A stretch of DNA of 64,000 nucleotides, from NCBI GenBank assembly GCA_942159475.1, contig OW804102.1, forward strand, positions 33,300,873-33,364,872, read 5' to 3'. The translations under genes were made by a program, and so were the position numbers. Source of the DNA: Sthenelais limicola (Eukaryota > Annelida > Polychaeta > Phyllodocida > Sigalionidae). Below are positions 48,601 through 59,757 of the stretch, piece after piece; the stretch's first letter is position 1, and every line of letters starts with the position of its first letter. Under the pieces are notes generated by a model that saw nothing but the letters and a program-made list of their open reading frames with translations, was not told the origin of the DNA and did not search any database.

Positions 48601-49308
48601 CACTGAGTATATCTGTTCGTACTTTAACTCATTTTCACCTATTTCTAGATCTAGATAAAAATATATAGTTAATTTAACAACATATGAAGAACAAAAGAGG
48701 ACAGAGGACAAAGAATTCTTTTAGATTTCATTGTCACTTTATTTAGCAGTGTTTTTTAAACTTTCTTTTAAAGCTGCATTCTCAGCTAAATATATATATT
48801 ATGACAACAAAATTTTACAAGAATTTCAAGTTGAATCGGATGGGAGAAAACAGCTGCCAGTGATAATACTGTAAATTTCACCACTGGGAAGGTTTTCAGT
48901 GGCTCTTCGAAATATAAATGGGGACTTTCATGAAGCCCTGTAGCATAAACAATCAGAACAAATCCTCCCCAATTTTGCTCTAATAATTTCCAGATGGCTA
49001 AAAAAACAACAGAAAAAAAAGTAGAACATTTTTAGTTTTTGCCTGATGTTAGCTGAGAATGCAGCGCTCAATATAAGTGTCCTATTAACTGTTTCAGGGT
49101 GGTTATGGATGGGCAGGATCTCTGCATGCAATACAATGAAAAGTTACCGAACCCCCACAGCTCTATTCTAGGAGAATCATGGACCATGGACGTCGAGGTT
49201 TACAACAATGTATGGGGCAAGGGCGCATTTAAAGGTATCGTCACTAACATCATGGAAGGAGAGGATGTCATGGTGGTAATCACTTTTCCACCATATTCGA
49301 GGACTTAA
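42628..49308 (+). CDS. Secreted family copy B, 3 exons, 234 aa, apparently intact
   Basis: Exons 42628-42641, 47853-48332 and 49098-49308 give 235 codons with stop; both introns are phase 2. The start exon was found by homology with copy A: both follow the shared leader GTGGCTGAAGGGACAT and splice after CG (GTAGGT here, GTAAGT in A). Residues 1-25 are a signal peptide ending near EGA/RC. The mature chain has four Cys, including a C-V-G-T-C pair, then Y-Y, I-R-R-N-P-F, LGTYHI, LDGPRG, GNWGIFGM, LCM, WGKG and a terminal F-P-P-Y. It is very close to copy A and distantly similar to C. Intron 1 is 5.2 kb against 0.9 kb in A because of inserted repeats. Possible AATAAA at 49660-49665. No known family recognised; secreted location inferred. 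Confidence 0.75.
43661..44755. mobile_element. Harbinger-like TIR element rich in GACCG/CGGTC
   Basis: Ends share ATCCACTTACAAGTCGGT and its inverted relative (ACGTCGGTT at right), with TTA flanking both sides as a likely 3-bp target duplication. The outer 120 bp on each side are packed with GACCG/CGGTC and ACCGTC units in both orientations, the pattern expected of transposase-binding subterminal repeats. The AT-rich middle has no transposase frame. It lies in intron 1 of copy B. Confidence 0.6.
44870..45595 (+). mobile_element. Second non-LTR retrotransposon fragment
   Basis: Plus-strand remnants: a VPQGSV-like block near 44908, a short frame at 45185-45394 with EKDLGTYV and NRIMGIIRMTG, and a following block reading GLIRPHIEHGAPVWNPEY in another frame. 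These are reverse-transcriptase thumb motifs of CR1/RTE-like elements. Heavily decayed; sits in intron 1 of copy B. Confidence 0.6.
46720..46850. repeat. GTGCACTG hairpin repeat, copy 2
   Basis: Shorter copy of the 2216 repeat: GGGCCTGCTGGTGCACTGTT, then GAACAGTGCATCAGCA, in intron 1 of copy B. Confidence 0.55.
46863..47125. mobile_element. GGGTCA-end MITE family, copy 3
   Basis: 263 bp; longer than its relatives because of an internal direct duplication (TATTTGGTATTGCA... twice near 46968-47020). Located in intron 1 of copy B. Confidence 0.65.
48772..49066. mobile_element. TTAA-target MITE family 2, copy 3, in intron 2 of copy B
   Basis: Ends AGCTGCATTCTCAGCTAAA and TTAGCTGAGAATGCAGC; TTAA at 48768-48771 on the left. 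Its position relative to exon 3 matches the insertion in copy A, so it probably predates the A/B duplication. Confidence 0.65.
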
Positions 49309-50121
49309 TTTGGCTAATACACACGGATGTGTTCATAACCTTATTATTTTAACATTAGGTTGCCATAGAACTACACTGAATGTAAGACATGCATGATTGT
49401 GTTTCTGACCTAGTTTTGACCTGGAATTTTTTTACCTTATACTGACCTGGTGCTTTACTAGTGGAAATTGCTGTGTCATTATTGATAACTTCAAATGTCA
49501 AAGGAACTAATACCTCTTACAAACTCCCACAGAGTCTCAAAATTATATTTTGATCACAAAGATATATTTTGATGTCAAGACAGAAGATAGTGTTTTAATA
49601 TTTTACTTCCATCTCCCACACCATAGTGTAAGTGTTCTTCTCAGTGAGCATTGGGAGAAAATAAAGCAAAGTATATATTCAAATGTAGCGAAGACCAAAA
49701 TCTCAGAGTTGAGAGGCCTCCCCCTAAGTGATTAATCTCCTTTCCATATTCTGAGCGGTTTATGTGTATCCTCTGTTGCATATATGTAATAGGATCGTCT
49801 AGAAAAGCCCTTAGCCGCAGAGTTCTCTGTGTATTATGTGCGTGTACCCCTAACCACCATTCGCTCTTACCGATGCCTTTTTTCCAAAGCACTCTTGCTG
49901 TTAAGACGAGTTTTTACCTTTTGATGTCATGTATATTTATCCAGTTGTATTCCTTCTTGTAATAAAAACGTTTCGCAAAGACAAAACAAAAAGTACAGAG
50001 TAAAATATGGAGGTTAGCAATAACATTTAGGAAGTCTCACCAACCTAATTAGATATGCATTAAATGACTCAGTTTTGGATGCAGATGACAACGGTACCAA
50101 CATATCCTAATAAAGTGTTAG

Positions 50122-52303
50122 GGGAGACAGGGTCAAGTTCCAACACTTTCCTTTCACATTTTCTGCAATAGCATCTTGTTTTTCAAGCTATGGCCTCCTA
50201 CTTTTGCATGACAAGGTGGGCTTTAGGTCTGTTAAAACATGAAAGGTAGTGTAAATATGTAGCTATTGTAAAGTGAAAAGCAAATCAATTCTTTAAAAAA
50301 TGTGATACAACTTAACCCAGCCGTTGGTAAGTTGTAACAGGCACTGGGGCAAGGTTTAATTATAGGAACAACCATTGGGGCAAGTTCTAATGGTATGAAT
50401 CTAAGTTAAATACTAAAACAATTATAAAAGTATATAGTATTTAACTATATAAGAGTTTGAGTGGATCACATTTTTAAATCCTCAAGGAGAAGGGGTTTGT
50501 AGACAAAAAGGTCATAGGACCTTTCTTAACACCCTGGGACACTTAACACCCTGGGACATAATCTTAATTATGACTTACAATTTCTCACTGGGGCAAGTTC
50601 TAACACCCTGGGGTAAGTTCTAACAAACTGTTGCAACTTACCCAAGTGGGTTTGTAACAACTTACCACCTATACCCTCTGTCAACTTTTGAGTCTCTTTT
50701 TTTTGTACAAATTTATTTATTCAGGAATTTTTTACATAAACTATAGCATGCTCATCCGTGGATGAATTTTCATTGTGCCCTGATAGAACTAGACTTTGCG
50801 CAACCGACCCGCCCACTACAGGGCGGATTTACACCACCTCTAAACTTCCTTACGTTGCTCAAATACCCCTGGTCTTCTCACTTATACAGAACTCGCAGTC
50901 CTGGCCCTATTTTGTATGTATTCCCATGTAAATGGGTACCATTACATCGTCTGTAAGGCAAGTTGTGTTCCTCCTGATGCCTTTTTAGGGGACGACTTAT
51001 GTATAATGTGCTACAGGAAAGTTGCAATTTTAAATATAAAAATTGGTTTAGACTCCCAACCCCTGTTGGACCTCTCACACACACTGCACCTTCACTCACT
51101 CACATAGCTTCACACAACCCAGTACCACACACTGCCCCTGCCACTGCCTCTCACTGCCTGCCACTGCCTGCCACTGCCTGCCACTAGTGTGTGTGTAGCC
51201 TTGAAGCAAGGCTACACACAGGTATCAAACATGGATTCTAATGGGACGGGAGGAGTGAAGGGTGGGTGGGGGGTGGGCATGCAGTGTCATTCAAGGTGAG
51301 AAAAACGACAACTATAAGAACAAAAACAGACAATAAAATAAGTGCAGCAAGCAAAAGTACTAGCGGGTAAAATTTCTGGATATATTTAAACATATATAGA
51401 GAGAGGGCATGGTCAATATTACAACCATTCTGATTTCACATATGTACATTTCATCTTGCATTTCAAATAATGAGAAAATAAATGAGATGAGTGATTGATG
51501 AGTGAAGGGGATGTGTTCCAGACTATTAAATAACATTTCAATATAATAGAGGTGTGAGAGGGAGTTGGTCATTTTTTAACTATAATTACGAGTATTATTT
51601 GTTTTCACACTAGGATCGGTTAATATATAAACATTTTCACATAGACGTTTGGAGCGTTGAATCAAGCGAATGGTAAATAGAAATATACATCAATTGGTAG
51701 GCTCAGATAGTTATAAGAATCAACAGCGACAAAGCAATGGTCAAGGTAAACCGGGTTGTGACGAGCCACATAATATACAACATACAAGGTTGGCAGGTCC
51801 AGAACAGCAAGTGCCCAGCTGGGCGTCCTACGTAGAGGTAGGGTTATGTAGTACAATTATACTATATACACTGGTAAAACGGCCCACATGTTTCCAATCA
51901 TTTATCTTATATCATATATTGGGAGGGAACATATGTATTAATATCCATAATGATATTCAGTATTGGGCGGTGCACACTCTTATATATCTATATAATGACA
52001 CTTTCTCAGAGTAGTTAGTCCCCGTTTGTTGGTCTGAGCTTTCGCCTCGACTGGTCCCATCAGGCTTAGAGCCCAGTAAACGAAGGCTCTAACAGCTCAA
52101 TAAACATTTGCTAACTTAGCATGAAATTGTTTTCAGCTGTCTGCTCAAGTTAAGACTAGGCCATGGAAGGTGACTACTTCCTGGGGCATGTCAGGGTAAG
52201 AACCTCAAACAATGATGGCAGTGGTAGATCCCTCCCTTAAGCGACTTAAGAGATAGGTCTGATGTTAAGACTTGTCCCACGTTAGAACTTGCCCCGATCT
52301 CCC
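50122..52303. mobile_element. TIR element with GGGGCAAGTTCTAACA motif array
   Basis: Imperfect inverted ends of about 24 bp (GGGAGACAGGGTCAAGTT on the left; GGGAGATCGGGGCAAGTT on the right strand) enclose 2.2 kb. The motif GGGGCAAGTTCTAA recurs at about 50365 and 50588, with close variants near 50130, 50345 and 50612 and inverted forms near 50635-50665. A ~410-bp repeat is nested inside (50970-51383). No transposase frame was seen; the 114-codon frame at 51670-52014 is not recognisable. It fills most of the space between copy B and the GPCR gene. Confidence 0.55.
50970..51383 (-). repeat. ~400-bp dispersed repeat, copy 2
   Basis: Reverse-strand relative of 11160-11552, nested in the GGGGCAAG element. 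Its central hairpin has different sequence (TGTGTAGCCTTG-AAGCAAGGCTACACA). Confidence 0.7.
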
Positions 52304-52323
52304 GGTCACAAGAAAATTTTAAT

Positions 52324-55132
52324 TTAAGTGGTTGATTCTAATGAGTTGGCTCCATGTTGATATATTTGAGAAGGTAGTGTGCAATCGTTCATTGTGTGAT
52401 TCAGCATTCCTCTAACGTTTGGAGTGGGTCCAGGATGAACAGTGGTTTTCTTCAAGAAAACCCTCGCAATAACTGGAGGAACAACACTTGGAATTCTCCA
52501 CATGTAATAAAAGGGGTTCAGGGCGAAGGAGCTTTGAATTGCGAAAGTTGAGGCTCTCTTCACCCAATCAGGAGCTTGTTCTTTGATGGCTTTGACAATA
52601 AGAAGTGGAAGGAAGCAGAGGAGGAAAATCAGGAGGAGTCCAGCACTTGCCTTAGCTGAGGATGCGTGCTTCATCATTGGTCCAATCTGCGGCATGCTAT
52701 TATTGTGAATTCTCAACTGAAGGAACAAAACAATTGGGGACGACGTAATTATAAATAGTATGGAAAAAACGATTTATACAATAATAACTATAACATAGTT
52801 TATAGTAGCTAGACTTCTGGTTCTCAAAATGGTAGTAGGTCACTATTATTTGTGTGTGCACAAGATCCTATATGGGATCAGGATCTGGCAGAATCTCATT
52901 AGTCATATAAATAGAGATAATAATCTCATTATTCATTTAACTCTAACTTCACTTTTACATGTCATTACACTTCTGGGTGTATATTTTTAGTCTGGGTTAT
53001 TCAGAATGTTCCTTTTACCCCGTTTTATTGCCTAGGTTGTGGAGGAGGTCGTGTAGAAATCATTTAGGTTAATACACAAAATAAATCTGTTAGAATTATG
53101 AGATCTTAAACCAAATGGAACGTGAGAAAGAACCCTTTATAAATCTAATCGGGTTAGTTTATGATTAGTAGCTATTGTTAAGAAAAGCGTTGACCTAAAA
53201 GGAGAAAAGGTTGTCTTTTGATTGATATTAGCTAAGAAACAAGTCCAAACCACAGGACATTGACCAGAGACTGGATACATAATGTTTTTCGCTGAATAAA
53301 AATATTTAAATACAAATACTTACCCAAGCAAATATAATACCATAAATGGCAATCGTCAGCACAATAGGGAGATACACAGTTGTGACTTGGATCAACAGCA
53401 CCAGCACAAACGACCCTTCCGCCATTTGTATCTTGCAATGTCCAAAAGAACGGTCATAGACAGGAACTAACAGATCACTCGAAGCAACTGGGATGTAGAA
53501 TGCAAAAGCTATTACCCAAGTCACTAAAGAGTGTACTATGACCGTCCTTAGCTTGAATAATATCATGGGTTTCAGGATGCATTTTATGAAGCAGTATACT
53601 GCAATGTCAAAACTTGATATTCTGGAGATGGAGAGGAAAGCTAGGTAGAGAGCTACGGAGACTTGACAGGGTTTTCCTTCCAGGACTTGAGCTCCCTTCA
53701 GGTAGGCTATCGACTATTTACAGGCAGATCCATTGGGTGGAGAGGATGAAATAAAAAGGGAAGATGCATTGCACTAATTAATGAAGTTAGGCCAGAAAAA
53801 TAGGTGTGTAGGTGGAGGGGGCGGGAGTTTCTTAATCATTCTAATTTCCTATTCTATACTATGTTCACATAAGTATGGAAGGGGTCCTGACCATTAGGAA
53901 AACTATTTTTTATAATATTCTATTAGTCCAGTCGATTATCCCCCCAGATGTAACGGAGGGCGGGCTTCCGATTAGTTACCATTATTGATAAGGTATTCCT
54001 TTCACAATATATAGTCTGTCTAAAAAGTAGTTGACACGTGATTCCTTAGTTCCTTTAAGGGGAGGGAAAGGTGGGGGAGTTTTGACTTCAAACTATTGCC
54101 TCCTGAATTGCCGTTTGCGACCAACCATGGCCAAATGTACAGCTGTACTGTATTGTGCTGTCTCTGTTCTATGTGCAGCAGCTGTTGTTTTGCTTAAAAG
54201 GAAGGAAGAGCTGGTTATACTGGCCCTGTTTTTTCATGTTGATTGCAATGAGCGACTCGCTGGGCAAAGAGTGGACAGGTCCTTGTCATAAATAGAAATC
54301 AGAAATCTCCCACTTTTCCCTCCCCTTAAAGGGACTAAGGAATCACGTGTCAACTACTTTTTGGACAGACTATAGCATAATAGAAATATGTTACACAAGA
54401 AATATATTTCATTCAATTGTCCTTATGTGACTTCATTGGCACGATACATCCACACGTTAGGTAATTATATGTCCTTGGCTCTATCTATTTCTAACAAAGA
54501 ATGTTCTTTTCTAAATGCGATATCTGTGGAAAGTGTGCAATCGGGACTGTGACTTAATATTGATATTCATGTACATGTATCTACATTTCTCTACATCTCT
54601 ATGTTATAACGACTGAAAATGCTTACAAATGATAGTCGTCTGTATGTTACAATGACTGACCGCAAGAAACAGCTGAAGCCTGCCTTTAAAAAAACGAAAT
54701 CTGTGCTAACATGATAATAAAAAAACGCCTCTGCCATAACGGCGAAAAAATACATTGTTACAAAATACATCATCCTTTGACAATTGGAGACAATTTCCTC
54801 ACTCCTTTATGAGATGACATAATGTAAGGATGGGTAAATGAATATATAAACATGTACGTTATAAACAAACAAAAAAGATGAAACAAACCAATACTCACAA
54901 CTATAGGCAAGAATGTGCAGGAGACAAGGAAATCAGCGAGGGCAGAGTTGAGGATGAGTACCTCGAGTATCTTGACCTTGTGCCGGGGCTTGCAGGACAT
55001 GTTGTACAGGAGAACAATACCATTACCCGAGGTAGCCACAACACACATGACAATTGTGAACACAAACATCACTATCTGCCAAGGTCCTTTCTCTTCTGAT
55101 GCAATTATCCCTTCCTCTTCTGTCACATTCAT
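52324..55132 (-). CDS. Rhodopsin-type (class A) GPCR, 3 coding exons, 338 aa, orphan
   Basis: Minus-strand exons: 55132-54899 (78 codons), 53713-53324 (130 codons), 52716-52324 (130 codons plus stop), all joined in phase 0. The start ATG follows CACC, 20 nt inside an exon whose acceptor is at 55153, so a non-coding 5' exon lies upstream. Landmarks: N-V-T sequon at 2-4; GN in helix 1 (N37); LAD in helix 2 (D67); C94 and C171 for the helix 3-loop 2 disulfide; W144 in helix 4; YLP in helix 5 (P194); CFLP in helix 6 (242-245); NPFYY in helix 7 (275-279). The DRY position at the end of helix 3 reads about YCFI (118-121), so the ionic-lock Asp/Arg pair is missing. The tail is about 58 residues. A plasma-membrane receptor of unknown ligand. 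Confidence 0.85.
54014..54370. mobile_element. MITE, TA target duplication, inside GPCR intron 1
   Basis: Long inverted ends of about 55 bp (outer GTCTGTCTAAAAAGTAGTTG) with few mismatches are flanked by TA; 357 bp. It lies between the first and second coding exons of the GPCR gene. The 86-codon plus-strand frame here is incidental. Confidence 0.8.
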
Positions 55133-55303
55133 GGTGTTTTGTGGTTGATACCCTGAAATTAATGCAGATATTACAAAACAAATACTTATCAAATTTATTC
55201 ACATCGATGGTAAATAATGGTTATAATTTACGAGACACCTAAGGTAGCTTTATGAATTGTATTACCCACAACGCAAGGACTATATAGATAGAACCTAATG
55301 AGA

Positions 55304-55435
55304 ATGTGGTACGAGGGACACTATTGCACTGTCCGAATTGGGGGTTTTTTTTCGTGGCCCATGAGTCAAAAGGCGAGTGGGTTTTGAAAAAAAAAAAAAC
55401 ATTGAGGACAGTGCAATAGTGTCCCAAGTACCATA
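55304..55435. mobile_element. Short foldback MITE
   Basis: About 32-bp arms (GGGACACTATTGCACTGTCC in each) enclose a T/A-rich loop; 132 bp. It lies just upstream of the GPCR start exon on the minus strand. Confidence 0.7.
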
Positions 55436-56082
55436 TTCAAATATATATTTACTCCCACATTGCTATGTTCAAGTGTATAAAAGAAAAACAAAGACCTGTA
55501 TTTTACTTACAAAAACAAATGCAGCCATCTTAACTTATGTTGGGACCAGCCTCCCAAAGCCCAGGAGAAACGTGTGATCTGATTGGTTGATCATATAATC
55601 TTGCTTGGGTTCAGTAATGGCAACCAATGAGAGCGCTTGTTATTACTACCTGACCCTTCCAACAGCTAAACTCCTCCCACCAGTTTACCTTATATGGCTA
55701 TGTGTAGTGGGGGGAGGAACCTCAGAAGAGGGAATGGCAATGTCATACCACACACGTTAAACTGGTGCAAATTACCACACTACTCCTGCCTATACAAATA
55801 GCATGTGGTACATACACCAATGTGGAGTAAAACATGTGGCTTCATTCGGCCTGCTGGTGTGACCTAAGTTTCCACCTGAAGCAGAGCGCAGAGAAAACTG
55901 GCTGATGGTGTGTGATAGTAAATGAAGCCACCATTCGGTGGGTCTCCGAAATATAACTGTAGACTTTTATGAAGCACTGGAACCAAAACAACTGGACAAA
56001 CCCTCCAAAATGTTGATTAAATGACTTTTAGATGGGTCGGAAAAAAGACAGAACCAAATGTAGAAATAGAAATTAATGTTAA

Positions 56083-56499
56083 AGCTGCCTTCCCTAATGT
56101 AATTACACTGGTTTTTTGGGGGTTTTCGATCTGGTTGTTTCATTGCTGCGTAACTAGAGATTTTCAAATCGCATACTTTTCTAATCTACCACCTGATGGT
56201 AGGCCTGTATGGTGGCCCGAACCAGATTATCTAGCAATTAAGCTCTGGACCAATCATACAGCTATGTATCCGCTTAATGGACCAATGATCTAGTAGCTAA
56301 GCTGACTGGACTGGTACCTGTCATTAGGCTTACTAATATGATCTTTTCTTTTCGGAACCGTGTACACCTGTATAAATATTTGTTATTCTTCAATATTACA
56401 AAATCGACCCAAGTTCTTGAGGCAAGGGTAGGTAGGGTATTTGTGATCTAAATAAACAGGATTAAAGTAAACTTGAGAATTTTAGCAGGGAAGGCAGCA
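56083..56499. mobile_element. TTAA-target MITE
   Basis: Ends AGCTGCCTTCCCTAATG and, inverted, TGCTGCCTTCCCTGCTA flanked by TTAA (56079-56082, 56500-56503); 417 bp. Directly left of it, about 55940-56060, is sequence resembling the body of MITE family 2. Confidence 0.65.
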
Positions 56500-57634
56500 T
56501 TAACTGGGAGTCCAGCTTAAAGGCAAGCTGTGTGTATAGCTGGGTAATAGCTGTATTATGTCATATCATCATGTCATGGTCTGTAAAACATATTGTTTAA
56601 ATTATGAAGCAAACACTGGTAGGTTTTTGTGTGAAAGAAATAGGACTTACCTAAATAAAGGCTGGCCCTCACTATTATATGAGCAGTTCTAAACACTGGC
56701 CCAGTTCAGAGGTGTACGAATGAGGCAGGTCTATATCTGGTCTGCCAACTGTGATCTCTTCTAACTGCAGCACGCGAGTGGTCCAAGTGAAGTCTGCCCA
56801 CTTCCTATATCATTCAATATGACAAATACATCGAAGACAATTTGCGTTACCTGTTATTCAGACACCCACCCACAGGTTACTCGTGTTAATGTATCCCAAG
56901 GGGTTTCAGCTTACATTTCGCCCGGTTGGTAGTGATGTATATCATATATCTCCGTAGAAACACATACAACTATACGGATATTTGGTCATCATTATGTGAA
57001 ACATGTGCGTCAGTGGTTAATTTAGTTTGAGCGCTTAGGATCGTAGTTCTTATTATCATATAACGTTTTGATTTAAATTACGCCAATCGAGCTCATAATA
57101 ATATTAGAAACAATTTGGTAAACATATCTGCGAATGCAACTTAAAAAGTAGACTCCCAACTCATGAACACACGAGAAGGCATACAAATAGACATCATTAG
57201 CATAATTATCAATCTACATTCAATGAAATGAAAGAAGTATAATAAAAATATCTAATATATGACAATTACCAATATTAAGTGTGCCGTTCTAGCAACTTGA
57301 CACTCGTTGGCGTAGTCCAAAACACTATGAGATGTGTATTCGGAATTCATGATGTTTTCCTCTATGGCAGTCTGTTTGTAATGTGGTTGTTTTGAGCAAA
57401 AATCCCTTTCTTCGGCGAATTTTTTTTCGAACTTATTTTTTCGAACTTATGGTAATAAGTTTGGCTTTACTTTATCAGCAGCTTGAATCCAAGAGTTGTC
57501 ATAAGATCTACCAAATATGGTGGACATTATTTCTCAATCGGTTTGTAAGCCATTGGAAGCTTTTTTTCCTGGATTATATACTGCGGGTGTTCCTGCAGAT
57601 TACGTCAATCATTGGAATAATCCAGAGAGTATGT

Positions 57635-57883
57635 GGGTCAGATCTTCAGAAAATTTACAACTTGCAGATCTACACATTTAGTATATTCTGCTAAATTAGG
57701 CCGAAAAATGGTCAATACTAGGTATATCTGAATACCGGAATATTTGGTATTGCCTTGATTCAAACAATCTGTTTGATCGTGCTGTGTATAAATGCTGTAT
57801 TTTAAACCTCATTTCTGTCTTAAATTTGGGTTATTGGAGAGGATTGTTGAAGGCCAATTGTACATTTTCTGGCGATTTCACCC
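57635..57883. mobile_element. GGGTCA-end MITE family, copy 4
   Basis: 249 bp. Left end GGGTCAGATCTTCAGAAAAT, right end AATTGTACATTTTCTGGCGA; shared interior (GGTCAATACTAGGTATATCT, AAATTTGGGTTATTGGAGAG). Confidence 0.7.
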
Positions 57884-58333
57884 ATGTTTGGCGTTCGAGA
57901 ATTTGGGTCACTCTTCCAATGCCTACTTAATTTAGACAAGGTGACAAATATAATCATGACACGTATATTTATTACATTGCATTGACAGTTTAACACACAT
58001 TTTATCGGATATAGGATGCCGTCAAGAGATCTACTGGTGCACGTAAGCTATGAGTTTCTATTTATTCTAGTTCATGTATTGCATTTTGGCTATATGTATG
58101 TGATATATATGTCGATGGTATATAATTCCTAATTGAAATTTGAATCGTGACTGGAATTATAGAGATGTGTATAAAGAAATGGGCGTGGATTTGGCCTAGC
58201 ATCACCTTGCAGATTGGTGGCTTTAGTCCACCTACAAAATCATGACTATGCACTAATTGGTATGCTAAAATGTCCTGCTTCCTAATGAATGTACACACAT
58301 CATAAGAAGACTACCAACCAAAATTAATCATTA

Positions 58334-59394
58334 TCAGTGATGTCGGAAGCAGGGGGGCCACAGGGGCCATGCCCCTCCCCCCCCCCCCCCACACACACAC
58401 TAATGGAAGTGGGGGCAGAGTATACTTTGCCCCCCACTATTCCCCTTATAAACATTTTTAAAATGCTGAAAAATGCAATGCAATGAAAGATTGCATGGAT
58501 TGCCGTGATCTCGTGAAAGTGACATCTTCATTTATAAATTTAAATGAACAACGATAGAAGTACTTTGGGACCTTTCAATAATTTTCTCATGAAAGTCTGA
58601 ACATTTTAAGAATTTCGATTTTATGAAATAAACACCAAAACCATAAGAAAGACGATGCAAGTTAGTTTTGCTTAAGTTGTTTTATTGTTGTATGACCAAC
58701 GTTTCAGAGAACATTTCTCCTTCTTCAAGAATTTAATTTAATTTTAAGAATTTGTTGAGTCATTTCTATAGTACTTCACATTTCAAAGACATAGAAGGAA
58801 TTCCAGGAATTTCTGATTGACCTTGTGTTATATGAAGGTTTGTCTATCTTTGATATGGAATAGTTGTAGAATTATTGTACAGGTGAGTGGTTGGTCCATG
58901 TGACTATTGCTGATTGGTGGAATATATAATTAGGTGAGGGTGCTACCTGAGCCTTCACATGCTGCCGTAATTACTGCAATAAATTCCTGGGTAATGGTAC
59001 CTCATGGGTTATGGACATGTTACTTAATTAGGATAATATATATAATAATAATAATAATTAATGATAATTATTGGTCATAAAGTGGTTACCCATTGTTACG
59101 TCATTATTGCATAACATGATGTAACACATGACATGATTTTTCACTAAGGCACTTTACCTTCAAAAGTGTTCATATGAATGTTAGCAAATGTGGGGAATCC
59201 TTTAATATGTATTTGCTAATTCTGACAATATCAGCACCCTAAAAAACTGTTGTTTGTATTATGATAAAAAAACACATACCTTCACAATCACGCAGAGGGA
59301 AGAGTCAGTCTTTATATTGTGTAGACTTTCCCTTTTCATTTGTGGGACAGAGTTCCCCTCCCCCCCATGTTCAAATTGCTTCCTACATCACTGA
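58334..59394. mobile_element. hAT-like TIR element
   Basis: Inverted ends CAGTGATGTCGGAAGCA and CAGTGATGTAGGAAGCA, flanked by ATTAT on both sides; about 1.06 kb with C/G-rich subterminal tracts. The CAGTG end recalls hAT elements, but those duplicate 8 bp, so the class is tentative. No transposase frame. Confidence 0.5.
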
Positions 59395-59757
59395 TTATCA
59401 TCGAGCAAGCAGGGCTGGAAGACCTGAATCTGGTCAGATGTTTGTGACCAATTTGTACTGACAACTGACACCATCTAATCGCCCTGCTTGATGCGATATA
59501 ATTAAAGTGAAAATGTTCATTGTAGGACATGTTGCTCCTGCCTACTTATGCTATTGAATGGTGCATGCCAAATCCATCGGGTAATGGATCAGAATCCATC
59601 AGAAATGTATTAATTGTACCCAATCGATGTTCTCTGTCTTTACAGAATTCTCAATTGACGCAAAGCTGAGCATTTAAAGATCACTCTGATTGAACATCCA
59701 ACTTGATTATCATTCCTGGTATCAGAGAGCTCAGCTCCGATCACCAGTGAGCCAAGA

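Noticed and set aside
54031..54291. 86-codon plus-strand frame
   Set aside because: Lies wholly inside a TA-flanked MITE in a GPCR intron.
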